34,453 nucleotides of DNA from contig JAATGJ010000051.1 in NCBI GenBank assembly GCA_015654695.1, forward strand, positions 1 to 34,453. Direction: 5' to 3'. The notes under the pieces were generated by a model that made no database searches, had not been told where the DNA came from, and saw only the letters and a program-made list of their open reading frames with translations. Shown here piece by piece: positions 25,306 through 33,347 of the stretch; the first letter of the stretch is position 1, and each line of letters starts with the position of its first letter. The position numbers and the translations under genes were made by a program. Source of the DNA: Chitinophagales bacterium (GTDB lineage: Bacteria > Bacteroidota > Bacteroidia > Chitinophagales > Chitinophagaceae).

Positions 25306-26610
25306 ATGCGGACAACACATTCACTTGAAAATTTAAAACATTTCCATAATCAGGCGACGCAATTTTTTGCTTCGGAGCTTATGCTGCTGAAAAGCGCCCA
25401 TCCCAAAATTAATGATGAGCGATTAGGGCAGGCAGCTACCCTTTTGATCAGTGCAGGGCAGACAGGCGCAGCCCTTCTCCAACTGGCCAACCAAACGAAT
25501 ACTTTTACGAGTCAGTCCGTAATGCTTGCCCGTTCCTTTATGGAAACTATTATCAATTTCTGCTATGTGGCTATATGTGATGAAAAGGAATACCGTGCAT
25601 TCGTGCTTCACCCGATCTATAAACAATACCATAATGAAGGCAGCCCTAAAATGAAGGATGACCTCGAAGAGTTACAGGAAAATATCAAGAAACGCGAAGA
25701 GATGCAGGCAAAACTAAAGGAGAAGACTATCGTGCAAGAGGCATTGGCTATTTTTTCAGAAACAAAACCTGGAATGAACTGGACCAAGAAAAGATTAAGT
25801 GAGCGAATTGAGACTATCGAAGACTGGGGTAAAGTACTTGATGTATTTTTTACGATCAGCAAACTGCAATATTATTCAGACGCTTCTGAAATCCTGCATG
25901 GTTCCTTATATGGTTCTACGTATAGCATAGGCGCTTTTGAACCGGGATTTGATCCCAGAAACAACGAGGAACTTTCTAAAAGAACGTATAAAGACAGTAC
26001 CACTATGCTCCTGCATTTGGGTATGCTAATCCATGAAGCCTTTACCCTGATAAACTACACCAATGAAATTAAAGATATCTGGGACCATTCCTTTCACAAC
26101 AGGGGTACTGCCCTGAACTTATTATTCTATGTTATCGAAAAAAAGGGATTTGAACCTCAGTTACCTCAAACAGTCCTGCAAAGACCAATAAAGGAAAAAG
26201 AAGTAAGTGCAGGAGGGTTCCTAGTTAAAAAAAATAAATTTCTTTTCGGTAAACGATCCAAGAACAAAGACTGGGCACCCGGGTTTTGGGATATCGTAGG
26301 TGGGCAATCACTCAAGAACGAGCATCCGCTGATCACCCTGCAAAGAGAAACGTTTGAAGAAACCGGCGTAAAGGTCATCAATGCTGAACTAATGACTACT
26401 GCCGATGTCTTTAAGCATAGTAACGGAGAGATATTATTCAAGTACCATATTTATATGATCACGAATTTTAAGGGAAGGCCTATAAATAAGTCGAAAGAAC
26501 ATACGAAAATGAAATGGTTTACCCGTGAAGAACTGGATAAATTACCACTTGCATTACCTGAATATCTTAACCTGATTGATGAGTGGCTTGAACGAAAAGC
26601 TGGCAGGTAA
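25306..26610 (+). CDS. DUF5677-like domain fused to a Nudix hydrolase
   Basis: This 434-residue protein has two parts. Residues 1-280 are helical and resemble DUF5677 (TSQSVMLARSFMETIINFCY, then ICDEKEYRAFVLHP, and SEILHGSLYGSTYS). Residues 290-430 are a Nudix domain (AGGFLVKKNKFLFGKRS; WAPGFWDIVGG) whose Nudix box is canonical: Gly333, Glu339, Arg347, Glu348, Glu351, Glu352 and Gly354, so it should bind metal and hydrolyse a nucleoside diphosphate derivative. The start is six bases after the UvrD-like stop, implying co-translation. The combination suggests removal or production of a nucleotide signal, or degradation of modified nucleotides, linked to helicase action. Function is inferred; the DUF5677 call is moderate. 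Confidence 0.8.
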   Translation: MRTTHSLENLKHFHNQATQFFASELMLLKSAHPKINDERLGQAATLLISAGQTGAALLQLANQTNTFTSQSVMLARSFMETIINFCYVAICDEKEYRAFVLHPIYKQYHNEGSPKMKDDLEELQENIKKREEMQAKLKEKTIVQEALAIFSETKPGMNWTKKRLSERIETIEDWGKVLDVFFTISKLQYYSDASEILHGSLYGSTYSIGAFEPGFDPRNNEELSKRTYKDSTTMLLHLGMLIHEAFTLINYTNEIKDIWDHSFHNRGTALNLLFYVIEKKGFEPQLPQTVLQRPIKEKEVSAGGFLVKKNKFLFGKRSKNKDWAPGFWDIVGGQSLKNEHPLITLQRETFEETGVKVINAELMTTADVFKHSNGEILFKYHIYMITNFKGRPINKSKEHTKMKWFTREELDKLPLALPEYLNLIDEWLERKAGR

Positions 26611-26933
26611 ATTCTTAGTATACAAAAGGGTAAACAAAACGAGGTGAAAGATCCGTGATGGATAAAATACTTAATCCTATTGTGACTTTCATCAAATATT
26701 TGAGGAATAATAGTTGTCCCAGGTCGCCAAGACGTTGAAGAATATTTAAAATGTGCAATATGACATTATTGCCTGACCCTTGCTATAGTCAATTGAACAA
26801 AATCAATTTAATTCTCCATTTAATAACCCAATATCTACACAATAATAAGTGACTTATTAACAAGCGTTTGCAATGGCCATTAAGTATTACCACATTTAAC
26901 TATATTTAACATCCACCATGCTGCCTCCAAATT
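26611..26933. other. Intergenic region with a perfect palindrome before the SIR2 operon
   Basis: No gene is recognised. TAATAAGT (26843-26850) and ACTTATTA (26852-26859) form a perfect 17-base palindrome about 75 bases before the metallopeptidase-like gene. TATATTTA at 26901-26908 is a weak -7-like box 25 bases before that ATG. A short frame reading IVVPGRQDVEEYLKCAI (about 26709-26762) may be a relic, not identified. Confidence 0.4.
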
Positions 26934-29015
26934 ATGTGGCTAAAAATTAATTACAATAAGGGCCTTTTTGAACACGAACTATTTCAAGCCGGAACGATTT
27001 CCGTTGAATTGACCGATAGCCCTGCTGCACCCATTACCACCGGTGATGCTTCCATCCGCCTCAGTAAAATATTTCCACTGGTAGAAGGAAATTACTTGGT
27101 GCCGAAGCTTGAATCGGCGACCATATATTTTTTTGAATTCGTCAATGCATTTAGGATTTTGGGAAGGATAAAACAAATCGCCTCACCGGAATTATCAGCG
27201 TCCGTTTATTGCTCGTGCGGCACCCCCTCTGTTATACTTATCGCAACCTGTTCTAAAATAGAGGAGGAATTTTTTAAATTAGAAATTGATAAGCCCAGGG
27301 CCACTGAAAAATGGCTGCTGGAATACAATAAAATATCATCCATTGATGCAAAACCGTTTGATTCCGGAAGCAGTAAGTTTCCGGTGTTAGTTAACTACAG
27401 CGAACTGCCGCTAATTATCCGGACAATCATCGATGAATTTGCCATTACTTCAAAGATCCTGGAATCCAAAATGGATCATACCGATGAGTACAGCGTCGGT
27501 AACCTGAACAGTTTGATTAAAATAGTCAATATATTTATCAGGGAATTAAATTTCCTGGCTACCCTTGAAGGAGATGTCCCAGAAACTTTTTACACCCGCG
27601 ATAAGAACCGGCTGGCTGAACCCCTAGAAAACCAGATACTCCGCCAGCAGATAGTTGACCGGCTTATCCAGATAAACTCGTCTATTTCTTACGTATCTAC
27701 GCAAACCTATTCCGGTTCCATTCCCATCCTAGAACGGCGGAGCCTGATACGACGCAGCAGCCTGCTTGGCATCGGAAGCGCCATTAAGGCCTTAAACAGG
27801 ATCGTAGATTATATCGAAGAATCTTTTGCTCTAGTCAATTACCTGGAGATCATCACCAATATTATGCATACGTCATTGCCGTTGCCGGGAATGAGCGGCA
27901 TGCTGCATTCGAGAGCAGAGTGGTATAAAAAGAATATTGATACATTCACTTGCAGAATTGAAACCGAAGAGAATATAAAAAAACTCGCATATTTCAGCTC
28001 GCGGCAGGCGTACCGGGAGAGTGAATATTCCATTACCGCTTCGCTGAATTCAGTGCCTACGGGCCTTTCACTGGAGTGGACATTGATGACCATCACCCAT
28101 GAAATGCTGCATTCTAATGTTCGGCTAATACTCACGGCACTGTTTTACGAAGAGGAAAATTCTGAAGTGGAGAATTACCAGAGGTTTTATTCGCTGTACG
28201 AACAAAAGATTCTTGGCAGGCCTGTGAGCGAATACACTATGATCAATTCGGTGAGAGAAGCTATTTTTACCTATTGTTTACGAAGTCTGGTTTTCGGATC
28301 ATTAACAAGTAAAAGAGAGTATAAACCGAGTTATGAAACGAAAGGGGCGGACGTTTTCTTGGTAAAGTTTGATGATTTCTATGCAAGCTTTGAAAGTGAA
28401 TACAGGAACCTGAATGAAATATTCGTGCATGTGCTTGACCTGCATTATTTCTACGGGGGAAGGACGGCCAAATACATTCCAATCATATGGTGTTCCTGGT
28501 CGGCAGTGCCACATGTGAATGCTGACATAAGGCAGTATATTCTGAGAAGCCTTCTGGCCATTGCCTCAAAGATCGATCAGGAGCCGTTTGAGCGCTGGAA
28601 CTTTGCCATTCAAGAATTCAAGGATATTATTCACCAACATTGGGATATCATGAAAAATATTCCATTGATTGCAAGGGTGCTGGCAGAACTGAAGGATACC
28701 GAAAACCTGAAGAAATATTACTGGGGGCCGTTTAAGAATTCGCTAATAATTGTAGATTTAGCAATAGATATTTTTTATTCCAAGAAAATACGCGGCAACC
28801 TTTGGAATGACGAAAATATCACGGTCGAAGAAAATGATGATAAATCGGAAGGGGAGTTCAGCTATGATTCCCCCATGGATTTTATTGATGCGGCGGTCAA
28901 CTGTCCGATCCCTTACCTGTTTGACCGCATGATCCGTGTCTTAAATAATAAAGGAAACTTGGAAGATGTGGAACGATCAACTGCTTTGACATTTTTGGCA
29001 ATTAATTCAAAATAA
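26934..29015 (+). CDS. HExxH zinc metallopeptidase-like protein, first gene of a SIR2 operon
   Basis: This 693-residue protein matches no family I can name. Its striking feature is LEWTLMTITHEMLHSNVR: His389-Glu390-x-x-His393 is a complete HExxH zinc-peptidase motif inside a hydrophobic helix, and Glu442 in NSVREAIFTYCLRS, 49 residues later, is a plausible third ligand as in gluzincins. There is no signal peptide, so it should act in the cytoplasm. The N-terminal 380 residues are mixed alpha/beta without recognisable motifs and the C-terminal 200 are mainly helical. It is followed after six bases by an unknown gene and then by a SIR2-domain gene that overlaps that gene, so the three form a tight operon in a defence island. 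Confidence 0.82.
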   Translation: MWLKINYNKGLFEHELFQAGTISVELTDSPAAPITTGDASIRLSKIFPLVEGNYLVPKLESATIYFFEFVNAFRILGRIKQIASPELSASVYCSCGTPSVILIATCSKIEEEFFKLEIDKPRATEKWLLEYNKISSIDAKPFDSGSSKFPVLVNYSELPLIIRTIIDEFAITSKILESKMDHTDEYSVGNLNSLIKIVNIFIRELNFLATLEGDVPETFYTRDKNRLAEPLENQILRQQIVDRLIQINSSISYVSTQTYSGSIPILERRSLIRRSSLLGIGSAIKALNRIVDYIEESFALVNYLEIITNIMHTSLPLPGMSGMLHSRAEWYKKNIDTFTCRIETEENIKKLAYFSSRQAYRESEYSITASLNSVPTGLSLEWTLMTITHEMLHSNVRLILTALFYEEENSEVENYQRFYSLYEQKILGRPVSEYTMINSVREAIFTYCLRSLVFGSLTSKREYKPSYETKGADVFLVKFDDFYASFESEYRNLNEIFVHVLDLHYFYGGRTAKYIPIIWCSWSAVPHVNADIRQYILRSLLAIASKIDQEPFERWNFAIQEFKDIIHQHWDIMKNIPLIARVLAELKDTENLKKYYWGPFKNSLIIVDLAIDIFYSKKIRGNLWNDENITVEENDDKSEGEFSYDSPMDFIDAAVNCPIPYLFDRMIRVLNNKGNLEDVERSTALTFLAINSK

Positions 29016-29021
29016 AGTCAA

Positions 29022-29825
29022 ATGATAGACCTTCATTTAAAATTGACTGCGCGATACTATCACTTTGTTGCCCTCAGTGGCGGGAAAGATGTATTAAAGA
29101 AAGACTTCCTAAAAGCACATCGCATTACGGAAAATGGCAGTCAGAAAATTGACACCAATTGTATCATTTACCAGTTCAATTACGAGTCGGATAAACAGTA
29201 TTACCGGCCGGAGATGATCAGTAATCCCAGGGCCAAAGGGCCTTTCAATTTTGACCTGCTGCTGATTGAGCAACCACAGTCGGGTATTGTTTTGTTGGGT
29301 TTCCCTTTCCGGAGCATGACCTTAATACTCATGTCATCGCTTGAAAAAGATTACCGGGTGTTGTCTAAAAGTAATTTTATTAAACCCGACCTGCTGAAAC
29401 TGATCAGGGCCAATCACCGAAGGACGGACTTGTATTTTAACGATAATCATTACTGGCTGGGCGGCGTCTTCATAAGCCTCACCGGAGACTCTTTTCTTTC
29501 TAATGTGAAATTGGCAGGCGACAAACCGCTCGACTCTGATATTTATAAAAATTACTTCAAAGAAAAACTTTCCAAGGAAGGAACGAAAAGCGGGCTGGAA
29601 AAATGTCTGCTCAAATCTAAAGTTCCACTCGATAAAGATGTAAAGGATGTAACCGTAACCTCCACGATCCACATTGATAAGTTTGGTAATTATAAAATCT
29701 ATGTCCAGAACAAGGGAAAGAACCTTGTTTCGATGCCGGCCACTTTTGATTTCTTAAAAAATCTTGAATGCCTAGTGCAAACACCCAAGAACCCGGTCTT
29801 TCATATTTCAACTGAAGAGCAATGA
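29022..29825 (+). CDS. Protein of unknown function, middle gene of the SIR2 operon
   Basis: This 267-residue protein is not recognised. Visible features are an N-terminal segment LKLTARYYHFVALSGGKDVL, a strand-rich middle (FNFDLLLIEQPQSGIVLLGF, PFRSMTLILMSSLEKDYRVL), an amphipathic lysine-rich region about 180-215 and a final strand pair (HIDKFGNYKIYVQNKGKNLV). There is no signal peptide, membrane span or evident catalytic motif. It starts six bases after the metallopeptidase-like gene, and its stop overlaps the SIR2 start (ATGA), so translation is coupled. Position suggests a sensor or adaptor for the two flanking enzymes. Confidence 0.78.
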   Translation: MIDLHLKLTARYYHFVALSGGKDVLKKDFLKAHRITENGSQKIDTNCIIYQFNYESDKQYYRPEMISNPRAKGPFNFDLLLIEQPQSGIVLLGFPFRSMTLILMSSLEKDYRVLSKSNFIKPDLLKLIRANHRRTDLYFNDNHYWLGGVFISLTGDSFLSNVKLAGDKPLDSDIYKNYFKEKLSKEGTKSGLEKCLLKSKVPLDKDVKDVTVTSTIHIDKFGNYKIYVQNKGKNLVSMPATFDFLKNLECLVQTPKNPVFHISTEEQ

Positions 29826-30727
29826 ATTTTAAACACTTGATGGACGAGACCTTCGCGATTGACTTCCTCGCTGATTACCTGTCGGACGGAAGTCTTGTCT
29901 TATTTCTCGGAGCTGGAACTTCCCGTGGTTTCGGGTTGCCGGACTGGCTGACATTTGCCAACGGTCTGCGTGAAAAAGCTGGACTGCCACCAATCACAAA
30001 AGTAGGCACTCCGGAAGATCTGCAGAACGGTGTTGATGAAGCCCTTGACATCATCGGGGAAGATTCGGTCAAGCGTTTGGCCTATACCAAGGAAATATTA
30101 TACCCGGATCTTGGGGAATTAAAAATGACACTTGCCCTGGACCATCATCTACTCGTCGCCCTTTCTTCCCTATTGATGGGCAGTCGGCGCGGGCATGTAA
30201 ACAGGGTTGTCACTTATAATTATGACAGCATGCTGGAATGGTTCCTGATGTTATTCGGCTTCGAGGTGAATTCAATCAGTTCACTCCCTGCTATGGAGGG
30301 ATCAGAAGATGTGCGTATCTATCATCCCCATGGATTTGCCCCTCACCCCTTACTCGGCATGAAGGATAGTTCAACCTTGGTACTAGGATTGCAGGATGCA
30401 AATATTAAGGTTGGTGACCGGGTAAACCTTTGGGTGGAAAAGGAGCGCCAGATGATCGAAACTGGGATGCCCCTTTTTATCGGAATGTCGGGGCATACGC
30501 TCTCCGACAGGGCTATCGGTACCACAATCTCCTCAATAGCAAAGAGTTTCGGTGATACGCGCCCTCTTGGCCTCTGGATTTACCTGGGTGATTTGCCCAA
30601 AGAAAAGGAGGCCGAGTATTTGCGTAACAAGATCGTACCCATCGTCATAAAGAATCCTGTAAAGATCCCAGAGTTTATACTGAAAATTGCCCAGAAAGCC
30701 CTTGAAAAGCAAAAAAAAACCAAATAA
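29822..30727 (+). CDS. SIR2-domain protein (predicted NADase effector)
   Basis: The 301-residue protein carries SIR2 hallmarks: LVLFLGAGTSRGFGLPDW with Gly30-Ala31-Gly32 at the NAD loop, VVTYNYDSMLEW with Asn133 and Asp135, and IYHPHGF with His170 at the catalytic histidine position. No zinc-binding Cys cluster typical of deacetylase sirtuins is seen, which fits the SIR2 class used in bacterial defence (Thoeris ThsA, DSR, SIR2-HerA, short Argonaute systems), where the domain depletes NAD+ and stops growth. The protein is little more than the SIR2 domain, so recognition must come from partners, presumably the two preceding gene products. Start overlaps the previous stop by four bases. Confidence 0.86.
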   Translation: MNFKHLMDETFAIDFLADYLSDGSLVLFLGAGTSRGFGLPDWLTFANGLREKAGLPPITKVGTPEDLQNGVDEALDIIGEDSVKRLAYTKEILYPDLGELKMTLALDHHLLVALSSLLMGSRRGHVNRVVTYNYDSMLEWFLMLFGFEVNSISSLPAMEGSEDVRIYHPHGFAPHPLLGMKDSSTLVLGLQDANIKVGDRVNLWVEKERQMIETGMPLFIGMSGHTLSDRAIGTTISSIAKSFGDTRPLGLWIYLGDLPKEKEAEYLRNKIVPIVIKNPVKIPEFILKIAQKALEKQKKTK

Positions 30728-30752
30728 TTTACCTTTCAAAGAGACGCAAGCT

Positions 30753-30760
30753 TATCTTTG
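30753..30760 (+). promoter_or_regulatory. Candidate -7 box of the small gene at 30772
   Basis: TATCTTTG matches TAnnTTTG exactly and is 11 bases before the ATG, after the SIR2 stop, so the small gene can be expressed independently of the SIR2 operon. Confidence 0.5.
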
Positions 30761-30771
30761 CACTCCCAAAA

Positions 30772-31011
30772 ATGAAGCTTCTAAAAGTCATAAGAAAATT
30801 CGAGCGATTTAACTTCCAAGGTGTTCCTGAAGGACCCGAGCTGTCTTTCGAGCGGGATAGTCATACTCAGTTTACAGAACGCCAGACCGGCAAGTCGGTG
30901 ACTTCGTTTTCAAACGAAATCGACTACGACAATGCAAAAGTTATCGGAAAGATCGTGGACGATTTTGAAAATAAAGTGGAAACATTTATTAAAGCCGAAG
31001 AAGAAAAATAA
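30772..31011 (+). CDS. Small protein of unknown function downstream of SIR2
   Basis: This is a 79-residue charged protein (MKLLKVIRKFERFNFQGVPE at the start, then acidic and helical at the end, VIGKIVDDFENKVETFIKAE). There is no signal peptide or membrane span and no cysteine. It lies 44 bases after the SIR2 gene on the same strand but has its own promoter box. In this context it could be an inhibitor or immunity partner of the SIR2 operon, but nothing in its sequence shows this. The coding call rests on promoter, start and length. Confidence 0.55.
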   Translation: MKLLKVIRKFERFNFQGVPEGPELSFERDSHTQFTERQTGKSVTSFSNEIDYDNAKVIGKIVDDFENKVETFIKAEEEK

Positions 31012-31027
31012 CAGACTTTTGTTATCA

Positions 31028-31601
31028 CTATAATTCAAGTAATTGATTATATGATTGTACAAGTGTGTGATAAACTTTGCAATGTGACGTAATAAATTTG
31101 TCGACGTCCTTTAGGAGTTTACTGATGTCGATGTGATAATTTTCATCGCCATCATGTACAAGGTATTCATCCGGATTAAGATATTGTAATTGATCAAGGA
31201 GGTGCTCCTCTTTCAGATGTTTAAAATATTTTTTTTCGAGCTTGAATAAATCGTGCTGATATCCGTTAAAACCATAACGGCAAATAATTTCCCCCATTGT
31301 TCAGAGTCGCCTTTCCCGTGTTCCGCAAAACAATCGTCTAATGTCTCATTGATAAAGTATGCCTGGAAGATACAGCCATACACAGATGATGAGAGAAAGG
31401 ATGTCAAACATTCAACGGGCGGAATATATTCTTTATCATCTTTGCGATTTACTGTCGTTTTACCCTCAAAGTAATTACCGTTAATTGCTGACTAGTAAAT
31501 TAAAATTTCTCTGGTTCCTGTCCACTATAGTTCCTATAATTTATTTCCTGTGCTATATAATGACCTGCTTCATGCCAGAAGACGCGATGTAAATCTTTCA
31601 T
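31028..31601 (-). pseudogene. Broken HEAGH-motif metallopeptidase-like gene
   Basis: The minus strand from ATG at 31601 reads MKDLHRVFWHEAGHYIAQEI, with a full HEAGH zinc-peptidase motif, and soon stops. After a shift near 31545 the frame continues REILIY, a TAG stop, then SAINGNYFEGKTTVNRKDDK and LSSSVYGCIFQAYFINETLD up to DSEQWG. At a run of five G (31291-31295) it shifts again into EIICRYGFNGYQHDLFKLEK and runs to the stop at 31028. Restoring one G joins the last two pieces cleanly. The reconstructed protein would be about 190 residues. Two frameshifts plus a nonsense codon make it a pseudogene. The three pieces were joined by eye, so the exact breaks are approximate. Confidence 0.65.
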
Positions 31602-31672
31602 GTAGGTATTCTATTATAGTTTAACTAAAAGGTATGCTATGAATAATGTCTGAATTACCTTAATTTGAAGGA

Positions 31673-31827
31673 TGGAAGTTTTTAAAAAAACAAATTACTG
31701 AAATAGAAACATTTTTTACTAAAGTAAATCTGCCATCATCAGTGTAACTTGATACAGCCATCTGAACGTGCTGCGAAATAACGGCGATAAACCGATATCT
31801 GAAGTGTTTAATTCACGGTTATTATGA
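31673..31827 (+). pseudogene. DUF6965-like small protein remnant
   Basis: One frame reads WKFLKKQITEIETFFTKVNL then PSSV and a stop; a second, from 31759, reads HLNVLRNNGDKPISEVFNSR then LL and a stop. The two halves match, in order, the start and end of the short DUF6965-type proteins of Bacteroidota, with the middle deleted. The family name is from memory of the pattern and is moderate. Confidence 0.45.
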
Positions 31828-32186
31828 AGGTATTGAAAAAGCTGGTATCTGATTTCCTCCCGGCTGAGCTACTAAAATTAATAAACCATTCATTAGCCAC
31901 CGCGATTGAAATACCCTATCTGCTTTACGCAGCCCCGTTGTTATGACTTGTTTGGCCGGCGGCTGCATACCAAACAACGCACATGTACGGGATGGGTCTT
32001 TCACTATTTTTTTGGATTATTGGTTTGTTCTTTTATATTCGGGGTTAGCGATGCCTGCTATCACCTTATCAGAAAAGTAATTAAAGAAGATCGCCAGGAT
32101 CTATGAAGTAGTGAAAAACTATTTCAACAGCCATCTTTCCTTTGATCATGTTGCAGCGATGCACCTGATGCCCCTGTTTATCCGCC
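31828..32186. other. Decayed interval with unrecognised coding scraps
   Basis: No intact gene. A 40-codon frame from 31824 (MKVLKKLVSDFLPAELLKLI) ends at about 31946. A short hydrophobic piece (MGLSLFFWIIGLFFYIRG) follows near 32000 and looks like the end of a membrane protein. At 32087-32200 a frame reads IARIYEVVKNYFNSHLSFDH then VAAMHLMPLFIRHGIF and a stop. It resembles part of a real protein, but I cannot name the family. Everything here appears to be gene debris. Confidence 0.4.
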
Positions 32187-32360
32187 ATGGAATTTTTTGA
32201 AGAGCTGATCAATCGTTTTTCTGAAGATGTAGACCTGGCTATTGACGGGGAATACCTGGGTTTCGGCAGCGCGATCAGTAAAAGTAAAATCCATAAATTA
32301 AAAAAAGCAGCCCTCGTTACCAGCTCTATAAAATTTTCGGACAAATTCATAGCAGTTTGA
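32187..32360 (+). pseudogene. AbiEii-like nucleotidyltransferase toxin fragment
   Basis: The frame from ATG 32187 to TGA 32360 encodes 57 residues with INRFSEDVDLAIDGEYLGFG and SKSKIHKLKKAA. RFSEDVDLA is the signature around the catalytic acidic pair of the AbiEii/AbiGii (type IV toxin) nucleotidyltransferases. Full-length members are several times longer, so this is a truncated relic. No antitoxin gene (AbiEi) is seen beside it. Confidence 0.65.
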
Positions 32361-32467
32361 AGTATTTTTTCTAACTTTAGAATGCTCTTTACATGTAGGT
32401 GAGTAATTCGGTGAGTACGATAATGCTGATCTTACAGACTATTGATAACTAATTATATAGGGAGGCT

Positions 32468-32489
32468 GTTCGAATCCTGTCTTCCCGAC
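32468..32489 (+). other. 3' fragment of a tRNA-Pro gene, probable attachment site
   Basis: GTTCGAATCCTGTCTTCCCG plus AC corresponds to position 53 through the discriminator base of a proline-type tRNA: T loop TTCGAAT, 3' strand of the T stem, acceptor strand CTTCCCG and A73. The bases before it (GGAGGCT) do not complete the T stem, so it is not a tRNA gene. A break in the T loop followed by the native terminator is the usual footprint of an integrated element's distal attachment site. No intact CGGGAAG-starting tRNA is visible elsewhere in the window, so it would lie to the left. The Pro identity is from recalled Bacteroidota tRNA sequences. Confidence 0.6.
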
Positions 32490-32490
32490 T

Positions 32491-32532
32491 AAACTGGACA
32501 AGGCAGCAGAAATGCTGCCTTGTCCAGTTTTT
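32491..32532 (+). terminator. Strong intrinsic terminator directly after the tRNA fragment
   Basis: The 18-base arm 32491-32508 (AAACTGGACAAGGCAGCA) pairs perfectly with 32513-32530 around a GAAA tetraloop, and the + strand continues in a T run (32528-32532). It starts one base after the tRNA fragment, as expected for the original tRNA terminator. Confidence 0.88.
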
Positions 32533-32539
32533 ATCGTCC

Positions 32540-32979
32540 TCTGGAATGCAGTTCAGATGCGGGATTTGTTCAAACCACTTCCTGATTGTTATGGTTCGAA
32601 ATGTCTCAGTTTTGAAGTTATAGCTAATGCCATCCGGGAAAACTATCTTCTGGAATTTTTCTTTTATGCTAAATCCTGCAGAACTCCATACGGTAGCGAG
32701 TTTCAGCGAAAAATCAACAACCCCGTCAAAGTGATTTTTGAGGTTCGAACTATCAAGCGGGGTATTGACTAATAATTCTTCGATTTTCGTTTTTTCTCCT
32801 GCCAGTTTACCTCTCAATTTTTCATACACTTCTGTGGGCATTTCACTATCCAAGTAATATTTTTCTTCAACAGAATCTATTTTCTTTTGGACTTCGGCGA
32901 GGTTGTCTATCCAGGCAACACAGGGATTGAATGTTAGCTTGCTTGTAACTTCAGCAGGTTCAAGTGCTTTCTTTAGCAA
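32540..32979 (-). pseudogene. C-terminal remnant of a serine site-specific recombinase
   Basis: The minus-strand frame carries a coiled-coil (NLAEVQKKIDSVEEKYYLDS; YEKLRGKLAGEKTKIEELL) followed by FSLKLATVWSSAGFSIKEKF and QKIVFPDGISYNFKTETFRT, the typical C-terminal end of Bacteroidota serine recombinases. The catalytic Ser domain and recombinase domain are absent; the frame begins with a TTG right after a stop. Downstream the frame runs on through the terminator and tRNA fragment to 32449, which shows that the native stop is lost. It is inactive. Confidence 0.7.
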
Positions 32980-33347
32980 ATTACCTCAGCCAAAAACTCA
33001 AACAGCAAAAAGAGAAAGCATACTGGCAATGACAGATAAGGATTGAGACATTATCGGACAACTTTATGCCTGAAACTGCCTGATAATTCTTTAAGCAATA
33101 AGCCATGACGGACCTATTCTCTTAAAAACTTCTCTATTTTCATATCCCTTAGAATGAATAAGTTCGCCTTTTCGCAAATTAGCTCTGCCAAGTTAATGCT
33201 TCGAAAATTATTACATCGGCTAATTCTAATTTCTCGGGTTTCATTCTTTGAATAAGAACACACACACAACTTATACAGGATAAACCGCAGGAAGTACCGA
33301 TTCTCCCCGACAAATAAATTTCAAGTTAAGAATTGACTAGTTCACGG
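32980..33347. other. Gene-free interval with an unidentified minus-strand relic
   Basis: On the minus strand, 33179-33325 reads GRIGTSCGLSCISCVCVLIQ then RMKPEKLELADVIIFEALTW before a stop, and an overlapping frame continues LRKGELIHSKGYENREVFKR then IGPSWLIA to about 33110. This looks like decayed coding sequence but I do not recognise the family. The rest shows nothing. Confidence 0.3.

Noticed and set aside
32449-32979. A 176-residue minus-strand open frame as a single intact gene
   Set aside because: Its last part translates the terminator stem and the tRNA fragment, and its start is a TTG just after a stop. Only about 32540-32979 is recombinase-like.
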